Shown here: positions 33,585 to 44,065 of the stretch, piece by piece
How the letters are laid out: each line of letters starts with the position of its first letter
Numbering within the stretch: the first letter of the stretch is position 1
Assembly (NCBI GenBank): GCA_030685235.1
Contig: MU839140.1
Coordinates: 62,001 to 126,000 of the forward strand
Direction: 5' to 3'
Length of the DNA stretch: 64,000 nt
Origin: Copromyces sp. CBS 386.78
Lineage: Eukaryota > Ascomycota > Sordariomycetes > Sordariales > Sordariaceae
Translations under genes and position numbers: made by a program
The notes under the pieces: generated by a model
Databases searched by the model: none
Seen by the model: only the letters and a program-made list of their open reading frames with translations
What the model was told of the DNA's origin: nothing

Positions 33585-34592
33585 CTATACCGGATCATCA
33601 TGGTAGATACCATCATGGTAGACAGGCTCGTCGGGCTGGTTTCGGGCCGCCTGGTCGTTGGCAGTAACGGGCCGTCCAACTCTGACCCGCGACCTCTCCT
33701 CCAGTTTTGTCACCCACAACGCGGCTCCAGCGCTGGTAGTCAAGAGAAAGAAGAAGCTCAGCACGGGTATCAGCTGGAGGACCATGGCTATTGTTCCAAA
33801 CCAGGTGTACTCCCACGACCAGTAGCTTCGCTCCCTCTTCATCTCCTTCTTGGTCAACCCTCGCAGCTGGAACCATCTGTGATGCGACAGCTTCCCGTAT
33901 CGAGAACCGGTGATCATGAGAAAGGCAACGGTGCCACCGTACGGTATCAGGTTGAGCGGGAGAAAGACAATCAGCTCCATGATTTGTTTCAGGCTGAAAG
34001 GTTGGAACTCGGCCTTGGTGGTCGGCTTGCCCAACATCTTGACGGATGTGGGCGCATCGGGGAAGAGCAGACGATGGGGCGCGACAAGATCGGTCAAACC
34101 ATGGTTGATTAGCGTTGCCTGGTTTAGTCCCAAGGTTAGCAGACTTTTCCCACCTTCCTGATCGAGAAGCCCATCTCAACCTACGTCAAAGATATCCACT
34201 TGGGCCTCGTCGACGAAAAAGCCCTCAAACAGACCCTGAATGACCACATGGCCCTCTCCAAGCACGAGCACTATCGCATTGAACCACGCTCCCGCCTTTC
34301 CCTGGAAGATCATCAAGAACAGCAGCTGAGGGATAAAGGCAAAAGTAAAGAGGATCAGATACACCAGGAACGAGATGATGGACAACGGGAGCAGACGGCC
34401 TAGGAACACGGGGTAGAATTCGGGATGGCGCAAAAAGTAGTATATGCCTTGGATGGGGTATGCGGCGGCGCGAGAAGCACGACGGGCACGATCGACGGGG
34501 CCGCGAAAGGGTCGAAGGAATAACTTTAGGATTCGCCAGAGCAGCGGACTGCTTCGGTTTTCGCCATTGCTGGCGTCGGGTAGGGAGGGCAT
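33585..34592 (-). CDS. RRT8/EI24-like multi-pass membrane protein
   Basis: Two exons, 34185-34592 and 33585-34118, give 313 aa; the intron (donor GTAGGT, branch GCTAAC) is in phase 0 and joins VDIFD to ATLINHGLTDL. A basic N-terminus precedes an amphipathic YPIQGIYYFLRHPEFYP segment. Hydrophobic segments follow at about residues 65-110 (LLPLSIISFLVYLILFTF and FIPQLLFLMIF), 120-135, 175-205 (ELIVFLPLNLIPYGGTVAFLM) and 240-270 (FGTIAMVLQLIPVLSFFFLLTTSAGAALWV). The order of segments with the HPEFYP and VDIFDATLINHG-type motifs resembles fungal RRT8-like proteins, in yeast tied to spore-wall and lipid-droplet biology. Role here is inferred only from the family. The tail carries a duplicated YHDGIYHDD motif. 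Confidence 0.7.
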
Positions 34593-35985
34593 CGCGGAGG
34601 TGGTGGCTATGCGCCGACGACGGGTTCAGGTTGCAAACGGATTCGGTTCGGGATCGGAAGGGGTCTAGGAAATCGACGAAAGGGGATGTTTTTGGTCACA
34701 GAAGTGCGAATGGGAAGGTTTGCGACAACTCGACACCAACCCGGCCTGACGTCGGCACCTCAAGTGGTCGCAATTCGCGGTTCTTGGGTTCTTTGTTTCT
34801 TGCGGTTGGCGAGCCTCAAGCGCCAGGAAGGCACAGTGGGCTGGCGGGGTACCTTTGGGGTACTTTTGTTCACTAACAGCGGGGCTGGGCCAGCTGTTCA
34901 ACCCCACAGTCGGAGCACAAGCACGGCACTCCGACCGGGCGCACTCCGCTCAGAGACGAACATGTGGAGCCTGGACCACCGGCGACGGAGCCTTGCAAGC
35001 CTTATCGATCGCGATCATTTGCTGGCGGTGCGCCGAGGTCGAGAACTTTTCCCGACTACGTACTTGTCTATCGTTGATTCCAACGTTCCATCCAGGCGCA
35101 AAACAATATCCAGAACAAGCAGGACAATCAATCCACATGGCCGGGTTCACCCTTCGACAACGAAGAACTATTTACTCTTCCGTGGCACCAGTCGTGGCAT
35201 AGCGCGACATCCCAATGCCACCTCTGCCCCCCTCTGTTCCATCTCCGACAGGCGACAGCACTCGAGGGATGCCCAACACGGTCGAATCGGATCGACTCCC
35301 ACGCCAGAGGAGCTGTTAGTGGACAAGGACACAAAAGGCGGACAGCAGTCAACAGGTCTGCAGCGCAACGCTGAGGCTACTCTGGGCGGGCCGTGGCGTC
35401 GAATTCAAAAGAAGGGCCGGGTTGGATACACCTCCGGTGCACCGTTGTGGGTGAACGGGTGCCGTAGGCCGACACTGTCACAGAAATCAATAGACTGTCT
35501 TTATGCGGGCGCTCCTGGGGATTGTCGCAACGTCGTCCTCTCTTCGCTCTGACAGCCAACCACATGGTGTTCCTTGGGCTACTCTGAAAGTGTTGGGTTG
35601 GGCCCTGTCGGCGATGTTTGGAAGTGCAAGTTGACTTGTTCCCGTCGCTGGATCTGGGAATCCCGCCCGGAGGATTTCATCCTTTGCGTGAATGGCTGTT
35701 GACCACTTGTTGTCTGGCAAACCTCTGGCCTCCTCTCCTCTAGCGCGCGCGCATATCACCTCCCGACCTTCCTTTTCTCACGACTTTCAACAAGTTCCTG
35801 ATCTTCCTACCAAGCACCCTTTGTTTGCGTTGCATTGCCTGCCTACACGCCCGTCCAATCTACAGCAATCTTGTTATTCCCACTGTTGCGACCCGAGGGT
35901 CACGCGCCGCCCAGCACTCGGGTACACTAAACGCTGGGCAGTCAGCAACTACATATACACCACCAACGACAGCAGACCTGACACG
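34593..35985. other. Divergent promoter region
   Basis: About 1.4 kb between the minus-strand membrane-protein gene and the plus-strand transcription factor. An open frame of 288 codons (34686-35552, +) lacks motifs and compositional signs of coding. I see no RNA gene or transposon ends. Confidence 0.4.
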
Positions 35986-38736
35986 ATGGATACATGCACA
36001 TCTACATCCACGACACCTCCCACGGCCTTCAGGGGCAGCGAAGACGAGAGGGCGGAACAGCAGAGAAAGAGGAATCGCATTCGCTTTTCGTGTACTACAT
36101 GTCGAGAGAAAAAGTAAGGCCGCTCATCACCCGCCAACAGGTGTTCCGTCCAAATCCACCCTGTTCGGGCCTTGGCTGACCACTGGAAAAGACTCAAGTG
36201 TAACCGACAGTCTCCCTGTGACCAGTGCATCAAGAGGAATGTTGCCTCAACATGCAACTTTATTCCCTATGCCCAGAATGAGCCTCGCCCATCCCCATCG
36301 GCCTCGGGCGCAACACCCGGTTCAGGCAGTGGTAGCTCTCGCAACAGGAGAGGGCCTCTTCAGGACATGACGGCGGCAGCCCGCCTTCGCCACCTCGAAC
36401 ACATGGTCCAGGTCTTGAAAGCGCAGGTGCGCCGTGAGGAGAGCGGTGGTACGGACGTCCCAGCTTCCTCTAGGGGTATCTCCCCCGCCCCTCCCTCGCC
36501 CTCGGTCGGGTCAATGTCGCAAGAGACTGAGCCGGATGCAGAATCAACGGCCAAGGGGACAGCAGGCGCCATGGCCGATCCGACACGATACGTGGAAGTC
36601 ATTCACTGGGAAGCAGTCCTCGACGAGGTAGGCATCCGCGGAATTTGTTCGAGGAAAACGTTTAACCCTAACCATGCCATGTCCAGATTACCACCTTGAC
36701 CAGGAATCTCAAAGCCTCGGATGAAAGCTCGGAAGATGAAGAGGAAGAGCCCAGCCATGTATCAGGACGCCAGCCCGTCTCGGTTCTCTTTGCTGGCGGG
36801 TTTGCTCCTGTTCCTTTGGCTGATATGTTCCGACGCCTGCCACCGAAGCCAGTATGCGACCGACTGCTGAACATATTCTTTGAAATGAAAGACCCCTCCT
36901 GGTCAATCTTCCATCTCCCCACGCTTTGGAAATACTACAATGCGCTTTGGCAAGAAGGGGCCGAGTATTCGTATGTCGACCTAGCCTTCTTCTTCCTCCT
37001 GTTCGCCAACTCTGCCGTATTCTGTAGTCATACGGGAGAGGCGGTTCCTGGCAACCTAGGAAGCCCGATGCAGGCATACAGCATGTTCAAAACCACAGGC
37101 GCTCACGCCCTTGCGCTTTCTGACTACAGCACGCCAGGGAAATGCAAGCTCGAGGCCCTGTGTCTGTATTTGATCGCCGAGTTTATCGGCCAGCCTGACG
37201 CACCGCTCAGCACGTCCATCATCTTTTCCAACATGGTCCGACTGTCCATGCACATGGGATTACACCGCGACCCGAAGCATTATCCCAACATGAGCCCGTT
37301 TGAGGGTGAGATGCGGAGGAGACTCTGGCTTCAGTTCGTCGAGGTTGATCAGGTCGTCTCGTTCCAGTTTGGACTCCCGAGCAACATCCACTCCCGTTTC
37401 TACGATACCGAAATCCCTCGCAATCTTCTCGACGAAGACTTTGACGAATCAACCAAGGAGCTTCCGCCCTCCAGGCCCGAAACAGAGGTGACGCCCATCC
37501 TCTTGAACATTGTGAAATCTCGCATGATACGTGCCTTTGGGGATATTACAGCGGCCATGTGCTCAAGGAACCCAATCAGCTACGCCGAAGTCATCCGTCT
37601 CGACAAGCAGCTCGAGGACGCCCACAACAGTCTTCCTCTTCTACTCAAGTTTCGCTCCTTTGCCGAGTCCAAGGAAGATCCTATCGAGGTGGTCATGCAG
37701 CGGTTTTGGATGGAGCTGATGTATCAAAAAGCACGGATAGTGCTGCACCGAAGATACATGGGCATCGGAAGGACGGATAAGCGTTACACGCACTCTCAGC
37801 AGGTCTGTCTCGACGCGGCCACCAAGGCGCTGCGATGCCAGTACGATGTTCATTGCGAGTCGCAGCCCGGGGGGCGATTGACACAGGAGAAAAACGGGCA
37901 GTTTTTCCGAGCCAGTATTACCACTCACGACTTTCTCCTCGCCGGCATGATCCTCTGTCTCGAACTTTCCTACATCAAGGCCAGGGAAAAAAGAGAGACG
38001 TCTCCCTTTGTTGGAGCACGGTCTGATACGGTTGAGAACGATGTTATCTCAAAGGAGCAATTGATGCGGATGCTCGAAACGTCGCGGCAAATCTGGCAGT
38101 CGACAAGGAAGCAGTCGATCGAAACAAACAGAGCGTTCAAGATTCTATCCAAGATGCTTTGTGTATCAACAGGAGCCGTGTTCGAAAGCAGCCCAGAATC
38201 ATCGGGTAGCGCATACGACTCATCCCAGGCGTCAGCCATGCCAAACGCAGAGCCAGGTGAGCAACCGTCCTTCTCTTGTTCCTCCGACTAGCGCTCTCGT
38301 TTCTGCAGCCTATTCTAGACTAACACTGCTCGTCAGGTTCAGGCGCCGCAGCGACCGGAACGAATCCGTATTACTACACACAGCCTCAGGCTCCCACAGC
38401 CATGAACCAGGCTGGACCTGTCGCCATACCCATAGCCATGCCACAAACAACAATGCCGATGCCCGAGCAGATGCAGTACCCTCCTGCGTGGCAGCCAGAC
38501 CTCCCCCCTCCGATGGGACCTGTGGACTTTTCCCCTTATAACACGATGGACCAGTTCATGGATCCGAGCTTAACGGCCGATTGGGTAAGCAACAATGATG
38601 ATTCGGGCTGGAAAACAAGACGCTAACGTGGATGCACCAGCACATGTGGGATAACCAGGTCCAGAACGCGAATGTCGACGAGCTGCAAATACCCTGGAAT
38701 ATGTTTTTCCATCCTCGGATGCCAGGCTATCAATAA
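35986..38736 (+). CDS. Zn2Cys6 fungal-specific transcription factor
   Basis: Five exons, 35986-36113, 36192-36627, 36687-38256, 38337-38584 and 38641-38736, give 825 aa. All phases and donors (GTAAGG, GTAGGC, GTGAGC, GTAAGC) fit. The binuclear zinc cluster is split by intron 1: C36, C39, C46, C52, C55 and C64 with spacing C-2-C-6-C-5-C-2-C-8-C and a basic KRNRIRF arm before it. A helix at about 105-125 (RLRHLEHMVQVLKAQVRR) is the likely dimerisation coiled coil. Residues about 255-560 match the fungal-specific regulatory domain, with LPPKPVCDRLLNIFF, WSIFHLPTLWKYY, MVRLSMHMGLHRDP and a MRRRLWLQFVEVDQ motif. The C-terminus is Pro/Gln/Met-rich, probably activating. Target genes are unknown; no cluster surrounds it. 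Confidence 0.92.
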
Positions 38737-39297
38737 ATCACTTTGCCCATAAAGCGACGTTGAGCAGCAGGTCCGGCGTTTCGATTGCCGGAACGGGACT
38801 TGATCGTGATTTAGATGCCGTTCGACCGATTCCTTGGCGCCGGGTGTGCTGGCCGAAAACGACCGGCTCCGCATCGGCCCCGCTCCGCATGAGCCGAGAT
38901 CCGAGAGACGCCGGTGGATTTACCCCTCTTCAGTTAGCTCCGATACTTACTAATTACTGCGCCCTTCGCATGTGTCATAAACTTGGAGGCCCCGTATCGA
39001 CTCACACTCATCTCTGCCAAACATGGACATTCGAATTTGTCTTTTTATCTGAAATCCGAAACACCAAAAACTGTCCTGTTGATGCACTGCATTTCCGTCT
39101 CATTTCTCGCTGACATATCCCTACAAGCGGAGCCTACGGGCCTTTCGGTCTCCCACTCTCCACCAGTTCACCTTATCTCCCATCCGTAACGGGCGCAAAT
39201 ATTTATCGACAAGCGATCTGCATCACCACCACGCTTTACTACACCAACTCGGTGCAAGCTTCATCATCCGTCCCTCTTAGCGTCGCCAACAGCACTT
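38737..39297. other. Spacer between transcription factor and dehydrogenase
   Basis: About 560 bp. It holds the 3' flank of the transcription factor and the promoter and CA/CT-rich leader of the dehydrogenase. No additional gene was recognised. Confidence 0.4.
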
Positions 39298-40494
39298 ATG
39301 GTAGACGCCAAAATGGGTTCCACAGGCACTGCTTCCCCTTCCACTGAGGAGGGCAACTTGGACATGTTCAAGAACGACATCCTCATGATACACTTGCCTC
39401 TTCCCCCGGACCAAGCCTGGATCGACAAGCTCGAGGACAAATACCCCGGCTTCAAGGTGCGGTGGGTACATCGCTCATGGGAAGACTACGGACGGTTCGA
39501 CGAGAGCACGGCGCCCTCAGAGTACGAGGGTGTCACCATGTTGTGCTCGTTCCACCCGCACAAGGCTGAACTGTTGCCCAAGTGCAAATGGGTGCAGGTT
39601 ACCAGTGCCGGGGCGGAACCGTGGTTGCAGCATCCTTTGTATCTGAATAAGGATGTGGTGTTTTGTACTGCTAATGGGTGTCATCCGTGGGTTTTCCACT
39701 TTTATTATTATACAAGGAAAGAAAAGGGTTGCTAACAAGTGAAAAACAGCCCCCAAATAGCCGAATGGGTAATCGGCACCTACCTAATGCTCTCTCACCA
39801 CTTCCTCGCCTACCACGACGCCGCCGCTCAGAAGGGACAATCCCAGGTCCTGCGGCACCTCACCACGGTCGACTCTCCGGGGATGCGCATGGGCATCTTG
39901 GGGTACGGCGCCATCGGGCGACAAGTAGCCCGCGTGGCTTCAGCTCTAGGCATGGAAATCTACGCTTACACCCGCCGTCCCAAACCAACGCCCGAATCCC
40001 GCAAGGACGACAGCTATCATGTCCCCGGAACAGGCGACCCAGACGGGGTGATCCCCGCGAAATGGTTCTCGGGATCTTCCCGTGACGACGTGGACGACTT
40101 TTTGTCCCAAGACCTCGACATCCTCGTGGTTTGCCTCCCCCTCACGGAATCCACCAAGCAGATCATCGGGCGGAAACAGTTCGACATTTTGTCCAAGAAA
40201 AAGACTTTTCTGTCAAACGTCGCACGCGGCCAGCACGTCGACACGGAGGCGCTTGTGGAAGCGCTAAAGGAAGGAAAGATCCGGGGCGCGGCGCTGGATG
40301 TTACGGACCCGGAGCCGTTGCCCGAGGGTCATGAGCTCTTGAAAATGCCGGGCAAGTGCTTCGTTACGCCGCATGTCAGTTGGCAGACGCCGTACTATTT
40401 TGAGCGGGTGAAGGCTATTGTGGAGGAGAATTTGGAGAGGATGAGGAAGGGGGAGAGGTTGGTGAATGTGATGGATCGGGAGAGTGGGTATTAA
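39298..40494 (+). CDS. D-isomer-specific 2-hydroxyacid dehydrogenase
   Basis: Two exons, 39298-39686 and 39750-40494, give 377 aa. The intron has donor GTGGGT and branch GCTAAC and restores the conserved CHPPQIAEWVIG segment. The NAD(P)-binding Rossmann motif GYGAIGRQV begins at G181, and TRRPK about 20 residues later suggests possible NADP preference. Catalytic residues of the family are all present: R289 in NVARGQ, E318 in DPEPLP and H338 in TPHVSW. Enzymes of this type reversibly reduce 2-oxoacids to D-2-hydroxyacids, for example glyoxylate or hydroxypyruvate. The substrate cannot be read from sequence. A second ATG follows five codons in (39313) and could also be used. Confidence 0.93.
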
Positions 40495-41248
40495 GTGGTG
40501 TTTGGGTGGGAAGGAGGAGGGAAAGAAAGGAAGGAGGAAGAGGGGGATGGGATGACGATTGGAAAAGGGGATCGGGGAACCCATATGAGGAACGGCAAGG
40601 GGAATGTCGATTACCGGATTGGAATTGAGCGGAGTTGCATGGGAATGATGAAAGTGCAACGATGGTAATAAAAACGCCGCGATCAGTGATGGGTAGGAAC
40701 GATGCGAATCAAGCAAAGACGGCCGTGAGTACCGAGGAATCGACAATGCACCGATTTTGGAAGCGAGCAAGAAAGGAAATGATCAGATGGATCCGCGATG
40801 CCAACTGCCGAACTATGTGCGGATCAGTGATCACCGCCATTCAAGGACCCCAAGAACACAATGAGCCTCAACACCGCCGTCCTGGGCATTGATATCTCGA
40901 CTGTACATTACAGGCACAGGCTGCACGGTTCGTCCCAACTGTGACGTCCCAGACTCCACCAAAATGCATGTCAAGATAAGCTTTCCAGTGTCTAGCCTAC
41001 GTCACTGCGAATCTGGATAGGCTCCACCGGGGGCATCCATGTCCACCACAACTTCCCGAGCCCCAGTAAGATGGGACGCCGGCGACTTCCTTTTTATACA
41101 TATGTGATGGCCACTGTCTGTTCCTGTCTCCTGAGTCATCGACTCACTTTTGTGTAACCGTCCAGTGTTTTGTTTCTTCCTGCCCTTTCCGAACACAAGC
41201 TGCAGGGATAACAAAACCCAAACAGGCCGTCCACGACAAACAATTACA
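40495..41248. other. Spacer between dehydrogenase and phosphatase
   Basis: About 750 bp. A GGGAAGG/GGAAAG-rich tract follows the dehydrogenase stop. The rest is the promoter and leader of the phosphatase gene. No other feature was seen. Confidence 0.4.
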
Positions 41249-43018
41249 ATGTCTTCCCAAACAACCACATCATCAACTGCCAACATCACTACTAATAACC
41301 CAGCAACAACTCGCAAAGGATCCTTGCCACTCGACAATCCTTCTTTAAGCTCAACATCACCCGCTACTACTACCAACATTAATTCGATATCTCCATCGCC
41401 TTTAACAATGCCACCACCACCCGCTCCTCCGATAGGACATGGTTCCTCCTCAGAGCATCGACCCAGCAGACGCCGGAAATCCTCCTCGTCCTCCTCGCGC
41501 AGCTCAGGACCCGCCAGGGCGCCTACCATGTCCGTTCCCGCACCAACTTACTCGCAGAATTCGCCTCATGCCATCCACCATCACCGCTCATTTAGCAATG
41601 TCTCCCGGCACTCGCCTTACCCCCCTCTCCACCACCACCGCTCATTAAGCAATGCCTCGCAGCACTCGCCTCACCCCCCTCTCCACCACCACCGCTCATC
41701 CAGCGGTACCTCGCAGCACGACCACCGCTCCCCTAGCCCGGGCAGCAGTAGCACCAACACCTTTGTTCTCCCTCCCGGCGTTTCCATCAGCCAGATCACG
41801 CCCAACATTTTCGTCGGGAACAGTGCCAGTTCTACGTCGATCCAGACATTGATGCATTACGGTATCACATCCATGGTTTCTCTGTTATCGACTGCGGAGC
41901 AGCGACTCAACGAGGAGGCGTGGAACTCGCCCGCTTTTAACATGTTAGTTCCCAAGACCAACAGACTGTTTGTGCGGTGTGAGGATTCGCCCGAGGAGGA
42001 TCTGGTGGGGAGGTTGGCCATGATTTGCGAGTTTGTTGACGACCAGATTGAGGGTGGTCCTGGGCAAAGGCGTAGGAAGCGATCTGTCGAGGAAATCCTG
42101 GAGAGTGTTTTGCCGGCGAGTGAGCTGCCTAAGGGGTTTAATGTCGGTCAGGAGCCGGAGCGGAAACAGGAACCGAGGCAGAGGGTACCGAGTTTGATTC
42201 CTGATGAGGAGGGAAGGGTTGATGGGCCGCACACGACACCAACGTCGCCAGTGACGCCCGCGCAGCCGGCGCCCGCAAAGGGGGCTGAGGATATGGCGGA
42301 GTTGACGAGGCAGAGGTCGACGCCCGCACCGCCGCAGAGACAGAGAGTCAGGTCGTTGATTCCTGATGATGTGGAACCGGCTGGGAGACCAGCTACAAGA
42401 CCGAAACCGATTCCCTCGCTCCCTTCAGGGTCAATCCCGTACGTTCCGTCAGCGCCAGTCTTTTCACTCCCTGGCCCGGGTCAAGGTCGACGACAATCAT
42501 CACAGTCCCAACTCTCGGCCCTCTCCCCCTCGGCGCAAGCCAGTCCCTCGACAATCCCCACAAGCCCATCATCAAATGCTTCCCTTGCAGAAACCGGCAG
42601 CAAAGTCCTGATCCACTGCAACCAAGGTGTCTCCCGCTCCGGCGCCGCCTGCGTCGCTTACATTATGAAACAGCACCCTGAGTGGTCAGCGGGCAAGGCG
42701 TTGCGGTTCGTGCAGTTGAGGAGAAAAGAAGTTGAGCCGAACGAGAATTTCATGGGTCAATTGAAGATTTGGGGCGAGTGTGGGTTTTGTGTTTGGGAGG
42801 AGGACGTTTCTACTTGCAAGGAAGGGGGGGCTACGGGGGGGTTGAAAGCTGGGGAGGGGCTGGAAGTTGATGGAAAGAGTATTGATGGGAAGGGGAAGGG
42901 GAAGGGGAAGAAGGTGCCGAAACGGCCTTATAAGAAGTGGCTGTGCAAGAGGGAGGAAGTGAGGAGACGGGTGAGGGAGATGGGGGGGTTGGTGTTGTCT
43001 GCGGATGGCCGGGTTTAG
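41249..43018 (+). CDS. Dual-specificity phosphatase with a large insertion
   Basis: Single exon of 589 aa from ATG 41249. The first 175 residues are Ser/Thr/His/Pro-rich with three HHHRS..SPH-type repeats. At about 178 a phosphatase fold begins (ISQITPNIFVGNSAS, then HYGITSMVSLLS). RCEDSPEEDL probably holds the general-acid Asp. About 160 residues of Pro-rich low complexity, including two copies of a QR-V-SLIPD motif, then separate this from the catalytic loop IHCNQGVSRSG, with nucleophile C457 and R463 of the HCx5R motif. The active-site signature, WSAGKALRFVQLRR and the helix after it are otherwise intact. It would remove phosphate from Ser/Thr and Tyr residues. The C-terminus is Gly/Lys-rich and basic. 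Confidence 0.85.
   Translation: MSSQTTTSSTANITTNNPATTRKGSLPLDNPSLSSTSPATTTNINSISPSPLTMPPPPAPPIGHGSSSEHRPSRRRKSSSSSSRSSGPARAPTMSVPAPTYSQNSPHAIHHHRSFSNVSRHSPYPPLHHHRSLSNASQHSPHPPLHHHRSSSGTSQHDHRSPSPGSSSTNTFVLPPGVSISQITPNIFVGNSASSTSIQTLMHYGITSMVSLLSTAEQRLNEEAWNSPAFNMLVPKTNRLFVRCEDSPEEDLVGRLAMICEFVDDQIEGGPGQRRRKRSVEEILESVLPASELPKGFNVGQEPERKQEPRQRVPSLIPDEEGRVDGPHTTPTSPVTPAQPAPAKGAEDMAELTRQRSTPAPPQRQRVRSLIPDDVEPAGRPATRPKPIPSLPSGSIPYVPSAPVFSLPGPGQGRRQSSQSQLSALSPSAQASPSTIPTSPSSNASLAETGSKVLIHCNQGVSRSGAACVAYIMKQHPEWSAGKALRFVQLRRKEVEPNENFMGQLKIWGECGFCVWEEDVSTCKEGGATGGLKAGEGLEVDGKSIDGKGKGKGKKVPKRPYKKWLCKREEVRRRVREMGGLVLSADGRV
41596..41735 (+). repeat. Tandem repeat in the phosphatase gene
   Basis: Three imperfect copies of a roughly 57-bp unit encode HHHRSxSNxSxHSPxPPL in the disordered N-terminal region of the phosphatase. 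Unit length is a multiple of three. Confidence 0.65.
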
Positions 43019-43775
43019 ACTATGTCTAGGAGTTTAGGGGGCTGGCCCGGCTGGGTGGGGGTAGGCATCATGTCCAGTGAGTGAGTGGATGAGTGGGCTT
43101 TACCTTGGCAATGGAAGTCCAGGAGGGGGCCTGAAAGAGAGTATACGAAACAACGGAAAGACCGAGGGATATGATCAGCGCGATGTAGGGTTAGACAATG
43201 AATAGCGGGTTATGAAGTAGAACTAGGGGACTTGGATGACTGGAGTAGTGTAGCGAAGCGAAGCGAAGCGAATAGTATCAGCCATCATTTACACGTAATG
43301 GAAGGTACGGATATCATGATGGTTTTAGGGAGGTTGCTATTATGTTAGTATTGCTATGATTACTTCTACCTAAGGTACCTACCTACCCACCTACCGACCG
43401 ACAAAGTCCGTCCACTGACAGGTGATGTGATAAAAGGACGTTTAACTGTGAAGCGTCATCACTCCACTCACTCACCACCTTGGGGCGTGGTCTAGTCTAG
43501 TCTAGTCTGCTAATTCATCCAAAGTTTACCTACTTGGCGTATTTTTACTTACTTGGCGTGTTACTTCCGCTTTTACTTACCGTATTGCTTCCTCTAACGC
43601 TAACGCTAAGAATGAAAACAAAACTTGCATATCTGTCTGGCACGAGGACCTCCAATCCCTCTGGCGCATCAACATTCAGCAGAATTTCAATTAGGGCACG
43701 TACTAGGTATCGTGCGTGGATTTTGGGAATAGGGTAGGGTGTAGGGTGTCAATTGTGTAGGTAGGTACCTTAGGT

Positions 43776-43815
43776 AGGTGGTTAGGTGGTTAGGTGGTTA
43801 GGTGGTTAGGTGGTT
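43776..43815. repeat. 8-bp GGTGGTTA tandem array
   Basis: Five nearly perfect copies of an 8-bp unit, immediately after GTAGGTAGGTACC-type sequence and telomere-like TAGGGTAGGGTGTAGGG (about 43728-43750). Non-coding. Confidence 0.75.
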
Positions 43816-43868
43816 GTCCAAGCATCGTCTGCTTGTGGGCTTGGATAAGGTTGGTAGTGGAGGGGTTC

Positions 43869-44065
43869 GATGGGAGATGGTTGATGGTTGATGGGTTGAG
43901 GGTTGATGGGTGGTGGGTGGTGGGTGATGGTTGATGGTTATGGTTGATGGTTGATGGGTGATGGGTGATGGTTGATGGTTGATGGTTGATGGTTGATGGT
44001 TAAGGTATAGTTGATGGTTGATGGTTGATGGTGTTTGATGGGTGATGGGTGATGGGTGATGGTTA
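43869..44065. repeat. GTTGATG/GGTGATG satellite-like array
   Basis: Nearly 200 bp of interspersed 7-bp units GTTGATG, GTGATGG and GTGGTGG. Every frame of the region is dominated by repeat peptides, so it is unlikely to be coding. Confidence 0.8.

Noticed and set aside
32573..33679. 368-codon minus-strand ORF upstream of the giant repeat gene
   Set aside because: It overlaps the RRT8-like gene in another phase, has no well-placed ATG, no domain and no compositional signature; the plus strand is also unusually open here.
34686..35552. 288-codon plus-strand ORF in the divergent promoter
   Set aside because: It has no motif or plausible family and lies between two genes that need promoter space.
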